From the NCBI GenBank assembly GCA_003454605.1, contig DMKD01000355.1:1-14030 (forward strand): a stretch of 14,030 nt of DNA, given 5' to 3'. This document shows positions 1-6,543 of the stretch, one piece after another (the stretch's first letter is position 1; each line of letters starts with the position of its first letter). Source of the stretch: Spirochaeta sp. (lineage in GTDB: Bacteria > Spirochaetota > Spirochaetia > UBA9216). Both the position numbers and the translations under genes were made by a program. The notes below the pieces were generated by a model, which saw nothing but the letters and a program-made list of their open reading frames with translations, had not been told where the DNA came from and ran no database searches.

Positions 1-318
1 TTTGCAGGATTGCCTTTTGCGGATAAAAGTTTTGATGTCGTTTGTGCTTCATTCGTTGTACATGGTTTTCACAAGAAGTTCAGAAAAAAAATGTACGCAG
101 AATCCAGTAGAATCGCTAAATCAAAGGTGATTTATCATGATTATGGGAAGGGTCTGCCGTCAATCCCCGTACTTCTGATTGAATTGCTTGAAATGATAGT
201 AGGCGGTGACTATTTAAATTTCAGGAAAAACGGTTTAAAAGAGATGAAAGAAAATTTCAAAACTGTTATTGAAAAAAAAATTAATCCCTCTTTATCCTGG
301 TATATCTGTGAAATCTGA
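1..318 (+). CDS. Class I SAM-dependent methyltransferase, C-terminal part (5' end outside window)
   Basis: The reading frame is open from base 1, so the start lies upstream of the window; 105 codons remain before TGA at 316-318. The first visible residues, GLPFADKSFDVV, match the segment after the SAM-binding motif in UbiE/ArsM-like methyltransferases, where LPF-x-D-x-SFDVV marks the strand carrying the acidic motif II. A VIYHDYGKGLP stretch follows where these enzymes often have a D-x-x-x substrate loop. The C-terminal residues, rich in Lys and Phe, are not diagnostic. The glycine-rich SAM loop is not in the window, so neither substrate nor subfamily can be named. The class is fairly sure from the LPFADKSFDVV signature; small-molecule rather than nucleic-acid methylation is only likely. 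No clear terminator follows in the 104 nt before serC. Confidence 0.75.
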   Translation, partial: FAGLPFADKSFDVVCASFVVHGFHKKFRKKMYAESSRIAKSKVIYHDYGKGLPSIPVLLIELLEMIVGGDYLNFRKNGLKEMKENFKTVIEKKINPSLSWYICEI

Positions 319-422
319 ACAAGACTGCGTCACTGGACAGCGATGGAAGGGCTTTTAATATTACTATTGAAATTTACTCCTAAAAATGCGATAAATAGAT
401 ATAAAATTATCGGAGAGATGAA

Positions 423-1496
423 ATGAGAAAGTATAATTTTTTTGCCGGTCCATCAACCCTGCCTGTTGAGGTCCTGGAAGAGTTAAAAGAAAACATGGTC
501 GATTACAAGGGCATGGGAATGTCGTTGATCGAAACTAGCCACAGAAGCAAAGAATATGATGAAGTACATAATGATGCTGTAGGCCTCGTTAAAGAACTTC
601 TCGGCCTTCCCGACAACTACAAGGTAATTTTTCTCGGCGGCGGCGCAACCCTTCAGTTCACAATGGTTCCTTCGAACCTTATGATTGGTTCAAGAACTGC
701 TGATTATACTCTTACCGGCTCATGGGCAAAGAAAGCCTATGACGATGCGGCAAAACTAGGAAATGCTGTTGTCGCTTATGACGGCAAAGAAAACAAATAT
801 ACTGAACTGCCCTCAAACGTAAGCTTGAGTGAAGATTCATCATATCTGCATATAACTTCAAATGAGACGATCGGAGGACTTCAGTGGAAGAACTTCCCTG
901 ACACTGGTGATGTTCCTCTGGTAGCTGATATGTCCAGTGATATTTTATCACGTCCGCTTCCTGTTGAGAAATTCGGTATGATCTATGCAGGAGCCCAGAA
1001 GAACCTCGGCCCCGCAGGTGCGACCCTGGCTATTATCCGTGATGATCTGCTTGAACGAAGCTCAGATGATCTTACAGCATATCTTAACTATTCTATCCAT
1101 GCTGATAAAAACTCGCTTTACAACACACCTCCAGTATTCAGCATCTATGCTGTGATGCTTGTTCTTAAAAGGCTTAAGGCTCTAGGCGGTCTTGATGTTG
1201 TAGAGAAGATGAACCGTGAGAAAGCAGATTTAATCTATAACGTTATTGATTCAAGTAAGGGTTTTTATAAATGCCCCGTACAGAGAGAAAACCGATCTTT
1301 GATGAACATTGTTTTCACTATGGAAAATGAGGATTTCGAGAAAGATTTTGTCTCAAAAGCCTCGGCTATAGGAATGGTCGGATTAAAAGGTCATAGAAGT
1401 GTTGGCGGATGCCGCGCTTCAGTGTATAATTCTATGCCTATAGAAGGTGCCAAGGCACTGGCAGATTTTATGAAGGATTTTGCAGCCGGAAAATGA
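423..1496 (+). CDS. serC: Phosphoserine aminotransferase
   Basis: SerC is a PLP enzyme that transfers an amino group from glutamate to 3-phosphohydroxypyruvate to give phosphoserine, the second step of serine synthesis; in some bacteria it also serves the PLP pathway. The 357-residue length fits the family (about 360). Visible motifs are NFFAGPSTLP at the N-terminus, GMGMSLIETSHRSKEY (residues 30-45), GGGATLQF (72-79), SNETIGGLQW (146-155) and AGAQKNLGPAG (189-199), where Lys193 should be the Schiff-base lysine. The C-terminal GHRSVGGCRASVYNSMP stretch is also typical. A GGAGAG ribosome site at 412-417 sets the ATG start. The stop overlaps the next gene's start by 4 nt (ATGA), so the regulator downstream is translationally coupled. 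No serA (phosphoglycerate dehydrogenase) or serB lies in the window, unlike many serCA operons. Upstream, TTGAAA (367-372) with ATAAAT (391-396) is at best a weak promoter. Confidence 0.97.
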   Translation: MRKYNFFAGPSTLPVEVLEELKENMVDYKGMGMSLIETSHRSKEYDEVHNDAVGLVKELLGLPDNYKVIFLGGGATLQFTMVPSNLMIGSRTADYTLTGSWAKKAYDDAAKLGNAVVAYDGKENKYTELPSNVSLSEDSSYLHITSNETIGGLQWKNFPDTGDVPLVADMSSDILSRPLPVEKFGMIYAGAQKNLGPAGATLAIIRDDLLERSSDDLTAYLNYSIHADKNSLYNTPPVFSIYAVMLVLKRLKALGGLDVVEKMNREKADLIYNVIDSSKGFYKCPVQRENRSLMNIVFTMENEDFEKDFVSKASAIGMVGLKGHRSVGGCRASVYNSMPIEGAKALADFMKDFAAGK

Positions 1497-1936
1497 AGTT
1501 TGATGAGATAAACCTCCAGATTATTAAACACCTCCAGGACGGAAGAAAGTCATTTAAGATTATCGCGGATGAACTGTCCGTCACTGAAAACACTGTAAGG
1601 GCAAGAGTAAACCGTCTTGTTGAAGAGGGTGTTCTTAATATAAGCGGACTGGTGAACCCCGAGAATATCCCGGGACATCAGACTGCGATCATCGGTGTTA
1701 AGATAAAGAACATGCGTCTTGTCGAAAAAGGTGAAGAGTTCAGTAAACTCAACGGGGTTATTTCGGTAGCGGTTGTTACCGGCCGCTATGATCTAATTGT
1801 CCAGGTCCTTCTGAGTGATGAGTGCAGTCTTCTGGAATTCTATACAAATGAGGTTACAAAGATAGATGATGTACAGGATGTCGAGACATTCATCGTATAT
1901 AAGGGTTACAATATAAACGTTCCATACATACTATAA
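1493..1936 (+). CDS. Lrp/AsnC-family transcriptional regulator
   Basis: A 147-residue protein, the usual length of Lrp/AsnC regulators. The N-terminal winged helix-turn-helix covers about residues 4-50 (FDEINLQIIKHLQDG, then IADELSVTENTVRARVNRL as the turn and recognition helix). The RAM ligand-binding and oligomerisation domain covers about 64-140, with the characteristic VVTGRYDLIVQV (94-105) around Gly97, where effector amino acids bind in this family. Members form dimers to octamers and respond to amino acids such as leucine, asparagine, lysine or alanine. The start codon overlaps the serC stop (ATGA), so the two proteins are probably made together, and the regulator may sense serine or control its own operon. 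The effector and targets are inference. The next gene begins 14 nt downstream. Confidence 0.93.
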   Translation: MKFDEINLQIIKHLQDGRKSFKIIADELSVTENTVRARVNRLVEEGVLNISGLVNPENIPGHQTAIIGVKIKNMRLVEKGEEFSKLNGVISVAVVTGRYDLIVQVLLSDECSLLEFYTNEVTKIDDVQDVETFIVYKGYNINVPYIL

Positions 1937-1950
1937 ACTGGAGAAGTATC

Positions 1951-2934
1951 ATGGCGAATCTTAAAACAAAATATATGGGAATAGAGCTTGAGTCACCTGT
2001 AATAGCAGCGAGCTCAGGTTTGACAGCCTCAGTTGACAAGGTTAAGGAATTTGAGCAGGCAGGAGCCGGAGCGGTTGTATTAAAATCGCTGTTTGAAGAG
2101 CAGATTCTGTATGACAGCAATAAAATGACTGAAGATTATAATTCAGAAGTTCATGCTGATGCGCTTGATTTTTTCAATGGGATGAGCAGCAGCTTTTTTC
2201 TTGATGAATACTTAACACTCGTTGAAAATTGTAAAAAAGCGGTTAACATTCCGGTTATTGCCAGTGTTAACTGTGTATCTGACGGTGCATGGCTGAAATA
2301 TGCAAAGCGCTTTGAGAATGTCGGTGCCGATGCATTGGAACTTAATGCATTTACAATGCCTGTTAATAAGAAAATGAGCAGTGAAGACTACGAAAAGACT
2401 TATTACCGGCTAGCCGAAGGTATCAAGAAGGCCGTTAATATTCCTGTTGCCTTAAAACTCAGTCCTCACTTTACAAGTCTTGCGAGGGTTCTTGAGAATT
2501 TCGCTGATATCGGCATTGAGGGTCTTGTTCTATTTAACAGATTTTACCGACCCGACATTGATATCAAAAAGGTGAAAATGTCGCATGCCCCAATTCTAAG
2601 TGCTGCTGAAGAGATGTCTCTGACCCTTCAGTGGATTGCTCTGCTGTCCGGGGAGATTGAATGTGATTTTGCGGCTACCACCGGTGTCCATGATTCAGAA
2701 GGCGTGATTAAACAGCTTCTTGCAGGAGCGAAGGCTGTACAGATCTGTTCAGCAGTATATAAAAACGGAAGCAGTGTTTTTGCTAAGATGAATAATGAAA
2801 TTGCCGACTGGATGCGTGAGAAGGGTTTTTTCTCAATTGCGGATTTTAACGGCAAGCTCTGTCAGGAAGAAAGTGAAAATCCTGAGGTCTATGAACGTAC
2901 TCAGTACATGAAGGCAGCAGTCGGTATAAGTTAA
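1951..2934 (+). CDS. Dihydroorotate dehydrogenase-like flavoprotein, probably not a true PyrD
   Basis: A 327-residue TIM-barrel protein of the dihydroorotate dehydrogenase superfamily. Support comes from the N-terminal GIELESPVIAASSGLT stretch (PyrD: core substrate-binding strand), IPVIASVN (100-107), ALELN (128-132), IPVALKLSP (164-172) with Lys169 at the FMN/substrate lysine position, and LLAGAKAVQICSAVY near the C-terminus, resembling the FMN-phosphate end of PyrD. The canonical catalytic loop NLSCPN is replaced here by LNAFTMP (131-137), so the catalytic Cys of class 1 enzymes is absent; no obvious class 2 Ser replaces it. The usual GGI phosphate-binding turn reads TTGVHD. This matches the group annotated as dihydroorotate dehydrogenase-like, whose reaction I do not know. 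FMN binding is likely; pyrimidine synthesis is doubtful. A GGAGAAG ribosome site lies just upstream. The stop shares one base with the next start (TAATG). Confidence 0.85.
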   Translation: MANLKTKYMGIELESPVIAASSGLTASVDKVKEFEQAGAGAVVLKSLFEEQILYDSNKMTEDYNSEVHADALDFFNGMSSSFFLDEYLTLVENCKKAVNIPVIASVNCVSDGAWLKYAKRFENVGADALELNAFTMPVNKKMSSEDYEKTYYRLAEGIKKAVNIPVALKLSPHFTSLARVLENFADIGIEGLVLFNRFYRPDIDIKKVKMSHAPILSAAEEMSLTLQWIALLSGEIECDFAATTGVHDSEGVIKQLLAGAKAVQICSAVYKNGSSVFAKMNNEIADWMREKGFFSIADFNGKLCQEESENPEVYERTQYMKAAVGIS

Positions 2935-3212
2935 TGAGTCTCAGTGTTTTTGAATTACTGATGCTGGTATGTTTCGGGGCTGCATGGCCCCTGAACATTT
3001 ATAAATCTATCAAATCAAAATCCACCAAAGGTAAAAGTTTAATTTTTCTCTTCGTAATAAATGCAGGCTATATTTGCGGTATTATCCATAAGATTGTTTA
3101 TAGTTTTGACGGTGTCATATTTTTATATATTCTGAATTTTTTAATGGTGACTGTTGATATCTTACTCTTTTTTCGTAACAGAAAGTTTGAAAATGCCGCT
3201 CTCCCTGCGTAA
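2934..3212 (+). CDS. Small three-helix membrane protein, PQ-loop/SemiSWEET-like
   Basis: A 92-residue, strongly hydrophobic protein with three likely transmembrane segments (about 5-22, 36-55 and 61-80) and a short polar tail. The first helix ends in WPLNIYKSIKSKSTKGKSL (18-36), which resembles the PQ-loop pattern, a Pro-Gln-type dipeptide followed by a basic helix end and KSxSTKGxSL. Here the dipeptide is Pro-Leu (19-20) rather than Pro-Gln. SemiSWEET-type half-transporters have this size and three-helix layout and move sugars as dimers; other PQ-loop proteins carry amino acids. The substrate cannot be told. The start codon overlaps the stop of the DHOD-like gene by one base (TAATG), so translation is probably coupled. 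An alternative reading is an uncharacterised membrane protein with chance similarity. Confidence 0.7.
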   Translation: MSLSVFELLMLVCFGAAWPLNIYKSIKSKSTKGKSLIFLFVINAGYICGIIHKIVYSFDGVIFLYILNFLMVTVDILLFFRNRKFENAALPA

Positions 3213-3233
3213 CCCATGATTCCCATTTCTGAA

Positions 3234-3262
3234 TTGCAGTCCTTTGAAAGTTCTGGTAAACT
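3234..3262 (+). promoter_or_regulatory. Possible sigma-70 promoter for the panE-like gene
   Basis: TTGCAG at 3234-3239 and TAAACT at 3257-3262 are separated by 17 bp, in the only gap (69 nt) between the serC cluster and the next genes. The predicted start of transcription would be about 10 nt before the strong AGGAGGG ribosome site at 3271-3277. The -10 is only a 4/6 match, so this is tentative. Confidence 0.35.
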
Positions 3263-3281
3263 TACCTTCCAGGAGGGATAA

Positions 3282-4223
3282 ATGAATATTGCAGTTATAG
3301 GAATGGGTGGTATTGGCGGATACTTCGGGGGTAAACTTTCACAGCTTTTGAATGTGCATCAGGAAATCAATCTATTTTATATTGCGCGCGGCAGCCATCT
3401 TGATGAGATAAAAAAGAATGGCCTGGAGCTCGAATACAATGATAAGAGAATTGTGTGCAGACCGCGCCTAGCTACAGACGATTTTAAAGCTTTGCCTGAG
3501 CTGGATTATATTCTTATTTCGGTCAAAAGTTATGAACTTGAAAATGTGCTTAAACAACTTAAACCTTTAATTAATTCTGATACTGTAATGATCCCGCTTC
3601 TTAACGGAGCCGATATTCATGAACGGGTCAGGAAAGTTATCAAGACAGGTATTATTCTGCCTGCATGCGTATATATAATTTCTTTTATTGAAAAACCGGG
3701 TAAGGTAAAACGAACCAGCGCCTCTGGCGTTATTCATCTCGGAAGTGAAAACTCTGAAAATAAAAAAGAAAAAGCAGCGGCTGAAGGAATATTGAAATTA
3801 TTTGATGAAGCGGAAATAGAATATAATTGGCACGAGGATCCAAGAGTGGAAATCTGGAGAAAATTTTTGTTTATTGCGTCTTTTGCTCTTGTAACCGCAG
3901 ACTATAATGCGACCTTTGGCGAAGTAATGGAATCTGATGAAATGAGTTCAATGGTAAAAGATATAATGTCTGAAATAAAAACTATTGCTGACGCAAGGAA
4001 TATTGATCTTCCGGACGATGTTTGTGAAAAAGCACATGCATTGGGACATAAATTCGCGTTTGATTCAACCACCTCTTTTCAGCGTGACTATAGAATACAG
4101 GGCAAACCTGATGAACGGGATATTTTCGGTGCCGCAATTATTCGGATGGGAGCTGAACATGCTGTCTCAACCTCTGAAACAGAGAAGATTTATCGCCGGA
4201 TAGAAAAGAATAAACCCTTATAA
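3282..4223 (+). CDS. Ketopantoate reductase-like (PanE/ApbA family) dehydrogenase
   Basis: A 313-residue protein of the PanE/ApbA family, NADPH-dependent 2-oxoacid reductases; the archetype reduces ketopantoate to pantoate for coenzyme A synthesis. The N-terminal Rossmann fold shows IAVIGMGGIGGYFGGKL (3-19) with GxGxxG, then ISVKSYELENVL (79-90) and PLLNGADI (105-112) with the conserved Asn108. The C-terminal helical domain has WRKFLFIASFALVTADYNATFGEV (the stretch around 192-215) and KPDERDIFGA (275-284). Lys194 and Glu278 fit the catalytic Lys and Glu of PanE, but the usual Asn four residues after the Lys is Ile198, so the true substrate may not be ketopantoate. No panB or panC is nearby. 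An ideal AGGAGGG ribosome site (3271-3277) fixes the start. The stop is followed, in the same frame, by one codon and then the next gene's ATG. Confidence 0.87.
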   Translation: MNIAVIGMGGIGGYFGGKLSQLLNVHQEINLFYIARGSHLDEIKKNGLELEYNDKRIVCRPRLATDDFKALPELDYILISVKSYELENVLKQLKPLINSDTVMIPLLNGADIHERVRKVIKTGIILPACVYIISFIEKPGKVKRTSASGVIHLGSENSENKKEKAAAEGILKLFDEAEIEYNWHEDPRVEIWRKFLFIASFALVTADYNATFGEVMESDEMSSMVKDIMSEIKTIADARNIDLPDDVCEKAHALGHKFAFDSTTSFQRDYRIQGKPDERDIFGAAIIRMGAEHAVSTSETEKIYRRIEKNKPL

Positions 4224-4226
4224 AAA

Positions 4227-5036
4227 ATGAGCGGATTTCTAGATTATTATAAACTGTTGCAGGTATCTGCTGATGCCTCTGCAGATGAGATAAAGGCCGG
4301 TTTCAGAAAATTAGCTCATGAATATCATCCGGATAAAAACATTGGAAATCCCGACGCCGAGATTAGATTCCGCCTGATTCTTGAAGCCTATAATGCTCTG
4401 TCATCATCGCAGGGCCGTGCTGATTATGATAATTATCTGCGTACAAGTTCGGTGGTAAAAAAACAGCATACAGTAAGGCCGTGTAGGATTGATGCTGATG
4501 CTATAATTGAAAATATTAAAAGCCAGCTCAATTTTATTCTCTGGGAGATAGAAGATATCATTTCCGATAAAGAGATAGAGCTTCAGAATATCAAAATTAA
4601 TGGATACACGGCGGAGAACAGATTGACCTTCATCCTTTCATTCTTTGATAAATGGATTCTTCATCCGGTCGGAATGGGGGATTATTTTTATACGGCAAGG
4701 AAACTTGATGTTAAAACAAAGTATAATCCCCTCGATAACGAACTGAACCGCGCTCATAAACCTTATGTTGATTTGGAGGATTATTTCTTTCAGATTAGAA
4801 GGCGTTTTGACAGATTTCTGAATAAGTTCGCTAAAAATGATTTGCAGCATAAAATACAGGGTGTCGATATCACCATGCTTGATTGTATCTTTGAAGCAGT
4901 GAATCTTTCCTTTCATTATCTGGGTAATATTAATATAGCCGGAAAGGGAGAAAATTTGAATTTCTCACCATATGTATTCTCAAAAACTGTATTTGATGAC
5001 GACCATATTATAAATAAGGTAGGATATAATAAATGA
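4227..5036 (+). CDS. J-domain protein with unrecognised C-terminal region
   Basis: Residues 4-70 are a J domain: DYYKLLQVSADASADEIKAG, FRKLAHEYHPDKNIG with the HPD motif at 34-36, and a final helix EAYNALSS followed by RADYDNYL. The HPD loop is what stimulates DnaK ATPase, so this is probably a DnaK co-chaperone. The rest (about 80-269) has no Gly/Phe region, no CxxCxGxG zinc repeats and no recognisable DnaJ substrate-binding domain, so it is not the housekeeping DnaJ. It is soluble, with alternating charged and aromatic stretches such as LEDYFFQIRRRFDRFLNKFA, and no signal peptide or membrane segment. It may tether DnaK to a specific client. There is no clear ribosome site; TAA AAA ATG joins it to the gene before, suggesting coupled translation. 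It overlaps the next gene by 4 nt. Confidence 0.85.
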   Translation: MSGFLDYYKLLQVSADASADEIKAGFRKLAHEYHPDKNIGNPDAEIRFRLILEAYNALSSSQGRADYDNYLRTSSVVKKQHTVRPCRIDADAIIENIKSQLNFILWEIEDIISDKEIELQNIKINGYTAENRLTFILSFFDKWILHPVGMGDYFYTARKLDVKTKYNPLDNELNRAHKPYVDLEDYFFQIRRRFDRFLNKFAKNDLQHKIQGVDITMLDCIFEAVNLSFHYLGNINIAGKGENLNFSPYVFSKTVFDDDHIINKVGYNK

Positions 5037-5449
5037 TATTTAGAAAAACTATAGAAACTGATCTCGAAGAAATAATGCGGGTTCACAGGGAAGTTTTCAG
5101 AGAGGATGATGAGGCGGAACTGACTGCCGCCCTGTTGAAAGATCTGTCAGCCGCTCCGGTACTTTCGCTTATAGCCGTTGAAGATGACATTTCTGCAGGA
5201 CATATTCTGTTTACAAGGATAATACTTACCGGTTCTGGGAAGGCTGTATCCGGCTATATTCTTGCACCCCTTGCCGTAGTCCCCGAACAACAGGACAGAG
5301 GAATCGGCGGCAGATTAATTCGTAAAGGTCTGGAATTACTCGAAGATGACGGTGTAGAGCTGGTTTTTGTGCTCGGACATCCGGGATACTATTCAAAACA
5401 CGGTTTTATCCCTGCGGGGCGGCATGGTCTTGATGTGCCGATGTCATGA
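5033..5449 (+). CDS. GNAT-family N-acetyltransferase (YhbS-like)
   Basis: A 138-residue GNAT enzyme that should use acetyl-CoA to acetylate an amine. The key motif is LAVVPEQQDRGIGGRLIRKG (80-99), whose Q-x-x-G-x-G core (87-92) binds the acetyl-CoA pyrophosphate. ILFTRIIL (58-65) is the preceding strand, and VLGHPGYYSKHGFIPA (113-128) is the region typical of YhbS-type proteins (COG3153), after which members usually run about 20-30 residues further. Here the protein stops soon after GLDVPMS, so the C-terminal strand looks short. The substrate is unknown. The start overlaps the J-domain gene's stop (ATGA). Confidence 0.88.
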   Translation: MIFRKTIETDLEEIMRVHREVFREDDEAELTAALLKDLSAAPVLSLIAVEDDISAGHILFTRIILTGSGKAVSGYILAPLAVVPEQQDRGIGGRLIRKGLELLEDDGVELVFVLGHPGYYSKHGFIPAGRHGLDVPMS

Positions 5450-5463
5450 TGGCTGAAAAATAC

Positions 5464-5470
5464 AGGAGAG
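5464..5470 (+). promoter_or_regulatory. Ribosome binding site of the GH114-like lipoprotein gene
   Basis: AGGAGAG sits 6 nt before the first of two adjacent ATG codons (5477 and 5480). It supports either start; the signal peptide is the same apart from one Met. Confidence 0.7.
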
Positions 5471-5476
5471 AGTAGT

Positions 5477-6451
5477 ATGATGAAAATAATCGGCAGGCTG
5501 ATTGCAGTAGTGGTCTCTTTGATTTTTCTTTTTTCATGTGGTTCATTTAACTCTGATATTGATTATAAAGATGAGATGCGTAAGTTTGTCATTGAAATCA
5601 GTGAATTCGCCCGAACCGCCGACTCAGAGTTCATTGTAATACCGCAAAACGGAATTGAACTCATAACCATCGACGGTGAAGAGACTGCTGAGACCGATGA
5701 GGCTTATATGGATGCAATCGACGGTAACGGTCAGGAGGACCTGTTCTATGGATATAATGCTGATGACGAGTCCACAGCAGCATCCGAGCGCAGCTATCTC
5801 CAGGCTTTCCTTAATAAATCGAAAGCCGGCGGGAATGTGATTCTTGTCACTGATTACTGTTCAACGACGGCTAATGTCGATGATTCATATCTTTTAAATA
5901 AGAATGCAGGCTATATCTCCTTTGCCGCTGAACATCGCGAGCTTGATAATATACCCGGTTATCCGAATCCGCTTCATTCTGAAAATGCAGAAACTATTAC
6001 ATCACTTGATGAAATTGAAAACTTTCTGTATCTGATAAACCCCGAAAATTACAGTACGAAAGCAACCTTTATCAGCGCAGTTACATCAACTAATTATGAC
6101 TTGATAATCATGGATCTGTTTTTTACCGATGGAAGTCAATTCACTTCCGCAGAGACGGCCCAGTTGAGAATGAAGGCAAACGGAGGTAAAAGATTAGTCA
6201 TCTGCTATATGTCCATAGGAGAAGCTGAAGATTATCGGTATTACTGGAATGCAGATTGGAACATAATAAAACCTGACTGGATTGAGAAAGAGAATCCGTA
6301 TTGGGCAGGTAATTACAAAGTCAGATACTGGGATGAGGACTGGAAGGATATCATCTACGGAAATGAAAATTCGTATACAAACTCGATACTCGATGCAGGA
6401 TTTGACGGTGTCTATCTGGATATCATCGATGCTTTTGAGTATTTTGAATAA
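5477..6451 (+). CDS. Lipoprotein of the GH114/TM1410-MJ1477 family (putative glycoside hydrolase)
   Basis: A 324-residue predicted lipoprotein: basic N-terminus, hydrophobic stretch (7-19) and the lipobox LFSC with Cys21 as the lipidation site. The mature part matches the family around TM1410 and MJ1477 (GH114, endo-alpha-1,4-polygalactosaminidase-like TIM barrel, once mislabelled as cysteinyl-tRNA synthetase-related). Diagnostic segments are EFIVIPQNGIE (51-61), DAIDGNGQEDLFYGYNA (79-95), VICYMSIGEAEDYRYYW (241-257), ENPYWAGNYKVRYWDEDW (272-289) and GFDGVYLDIIDAFEYFE (308-324). The acidic residues in SIGEAED and the final DGVYLDIID are the probable catalytic and substrate-binding region. It probably acts at the cell surface or in the periplasm on amino-sugar polymers, but the substrate is inference. 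It ends the + strand gene group and is followed by a strong terminator. Confidence 0.88.
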   Translation: MMKIIGRLIAVVVSLIFLFSCGSFNSDIDYKDEMRKFVIEISEFARTADSEFIVIPQNGIELITIDGEETAETDEAYMDAIDGNGQEDLFYGYNADDESTAASERSYLQAFLNKSKAGGNVILVTDYCSTTANVDDSYLLNKNAGYISFAAEHRELDNIPGYPNPLHSENAETITSLDEIENFLYLINPENYSTKATFISAVTSTNYDLIIMDLFFTDGSQFTSAETAQLRMKANGGKRLVICYMSIGEAEDYRYYWNADWNIIKPDWIEKENPYWAGNYKVRYWDEDWKDIIYGNENSYTNSILDAGFDGVYLDIIDAFEYFE

Positions 6452-6457
6452 GAAAAA

Positions 6458-6513
6458 AGCCGAAAGTAGACTGCTACAAGCAGACTGCTACAAGCAGTAG
6501 ACTGCTTTCGGCT
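6458..6513. terminator. Bidirectional intrinsic terminator between convergent genes
   Basis: AGCCGAAAG (6458-6466) pairs perfectly with CTTTCGGCT (6505-6513). On the + strand a T-rich run (6516-6524) follows, and on the - strand six T (complement of A6453-6458) follow, so the stem can end both the GH114-like gene and phnE. The 38-nt interior carries two identical small hairpins, CTGCT-ACA-AGCAG (6471-6483 and 6485-6497), so the folded RNA would be branched. Confidence 0.85.
6468..6506 (+). repeat. Tandem 14-bp direct repeat inside the terminator loop
   Basis: AGACTGCTACAAGC occurs at 6468-6481 and 6482-6495, end to end, and the first 8 bases return at 6499-6506. Each unit forms a CTGCT/AGCAG mini-hairpin. 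It looks like a local duplication within the terminator, for example by slippage. Confidence 0.9.
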
Positions 6514-6543
6514 GATTATTTTTTCTAATTCTGAACTTCGGTT

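Noticed and set aside
367..396. Promoter for serC (TTGAAA, 18 bp, ATAAAT)
   Set aside because: The -10 matches only 3 of 6 bases; in an AT-rich gap this is expected by chance.
5430..5476. GNAT gene and next lipoprotein gene in the same frame, suggesting a broken fusion
   Set aside because: The lipoprotein has its own ribosome site and signal peptide, so it starts independently; the shared frame has a one in three chance.
6468..6506. Start of a CRISPR-like or satellite repeat array
   Set aside because: Only two full 14-bp units with no spacers, contained in a terminator loop; no cas genes nearby.
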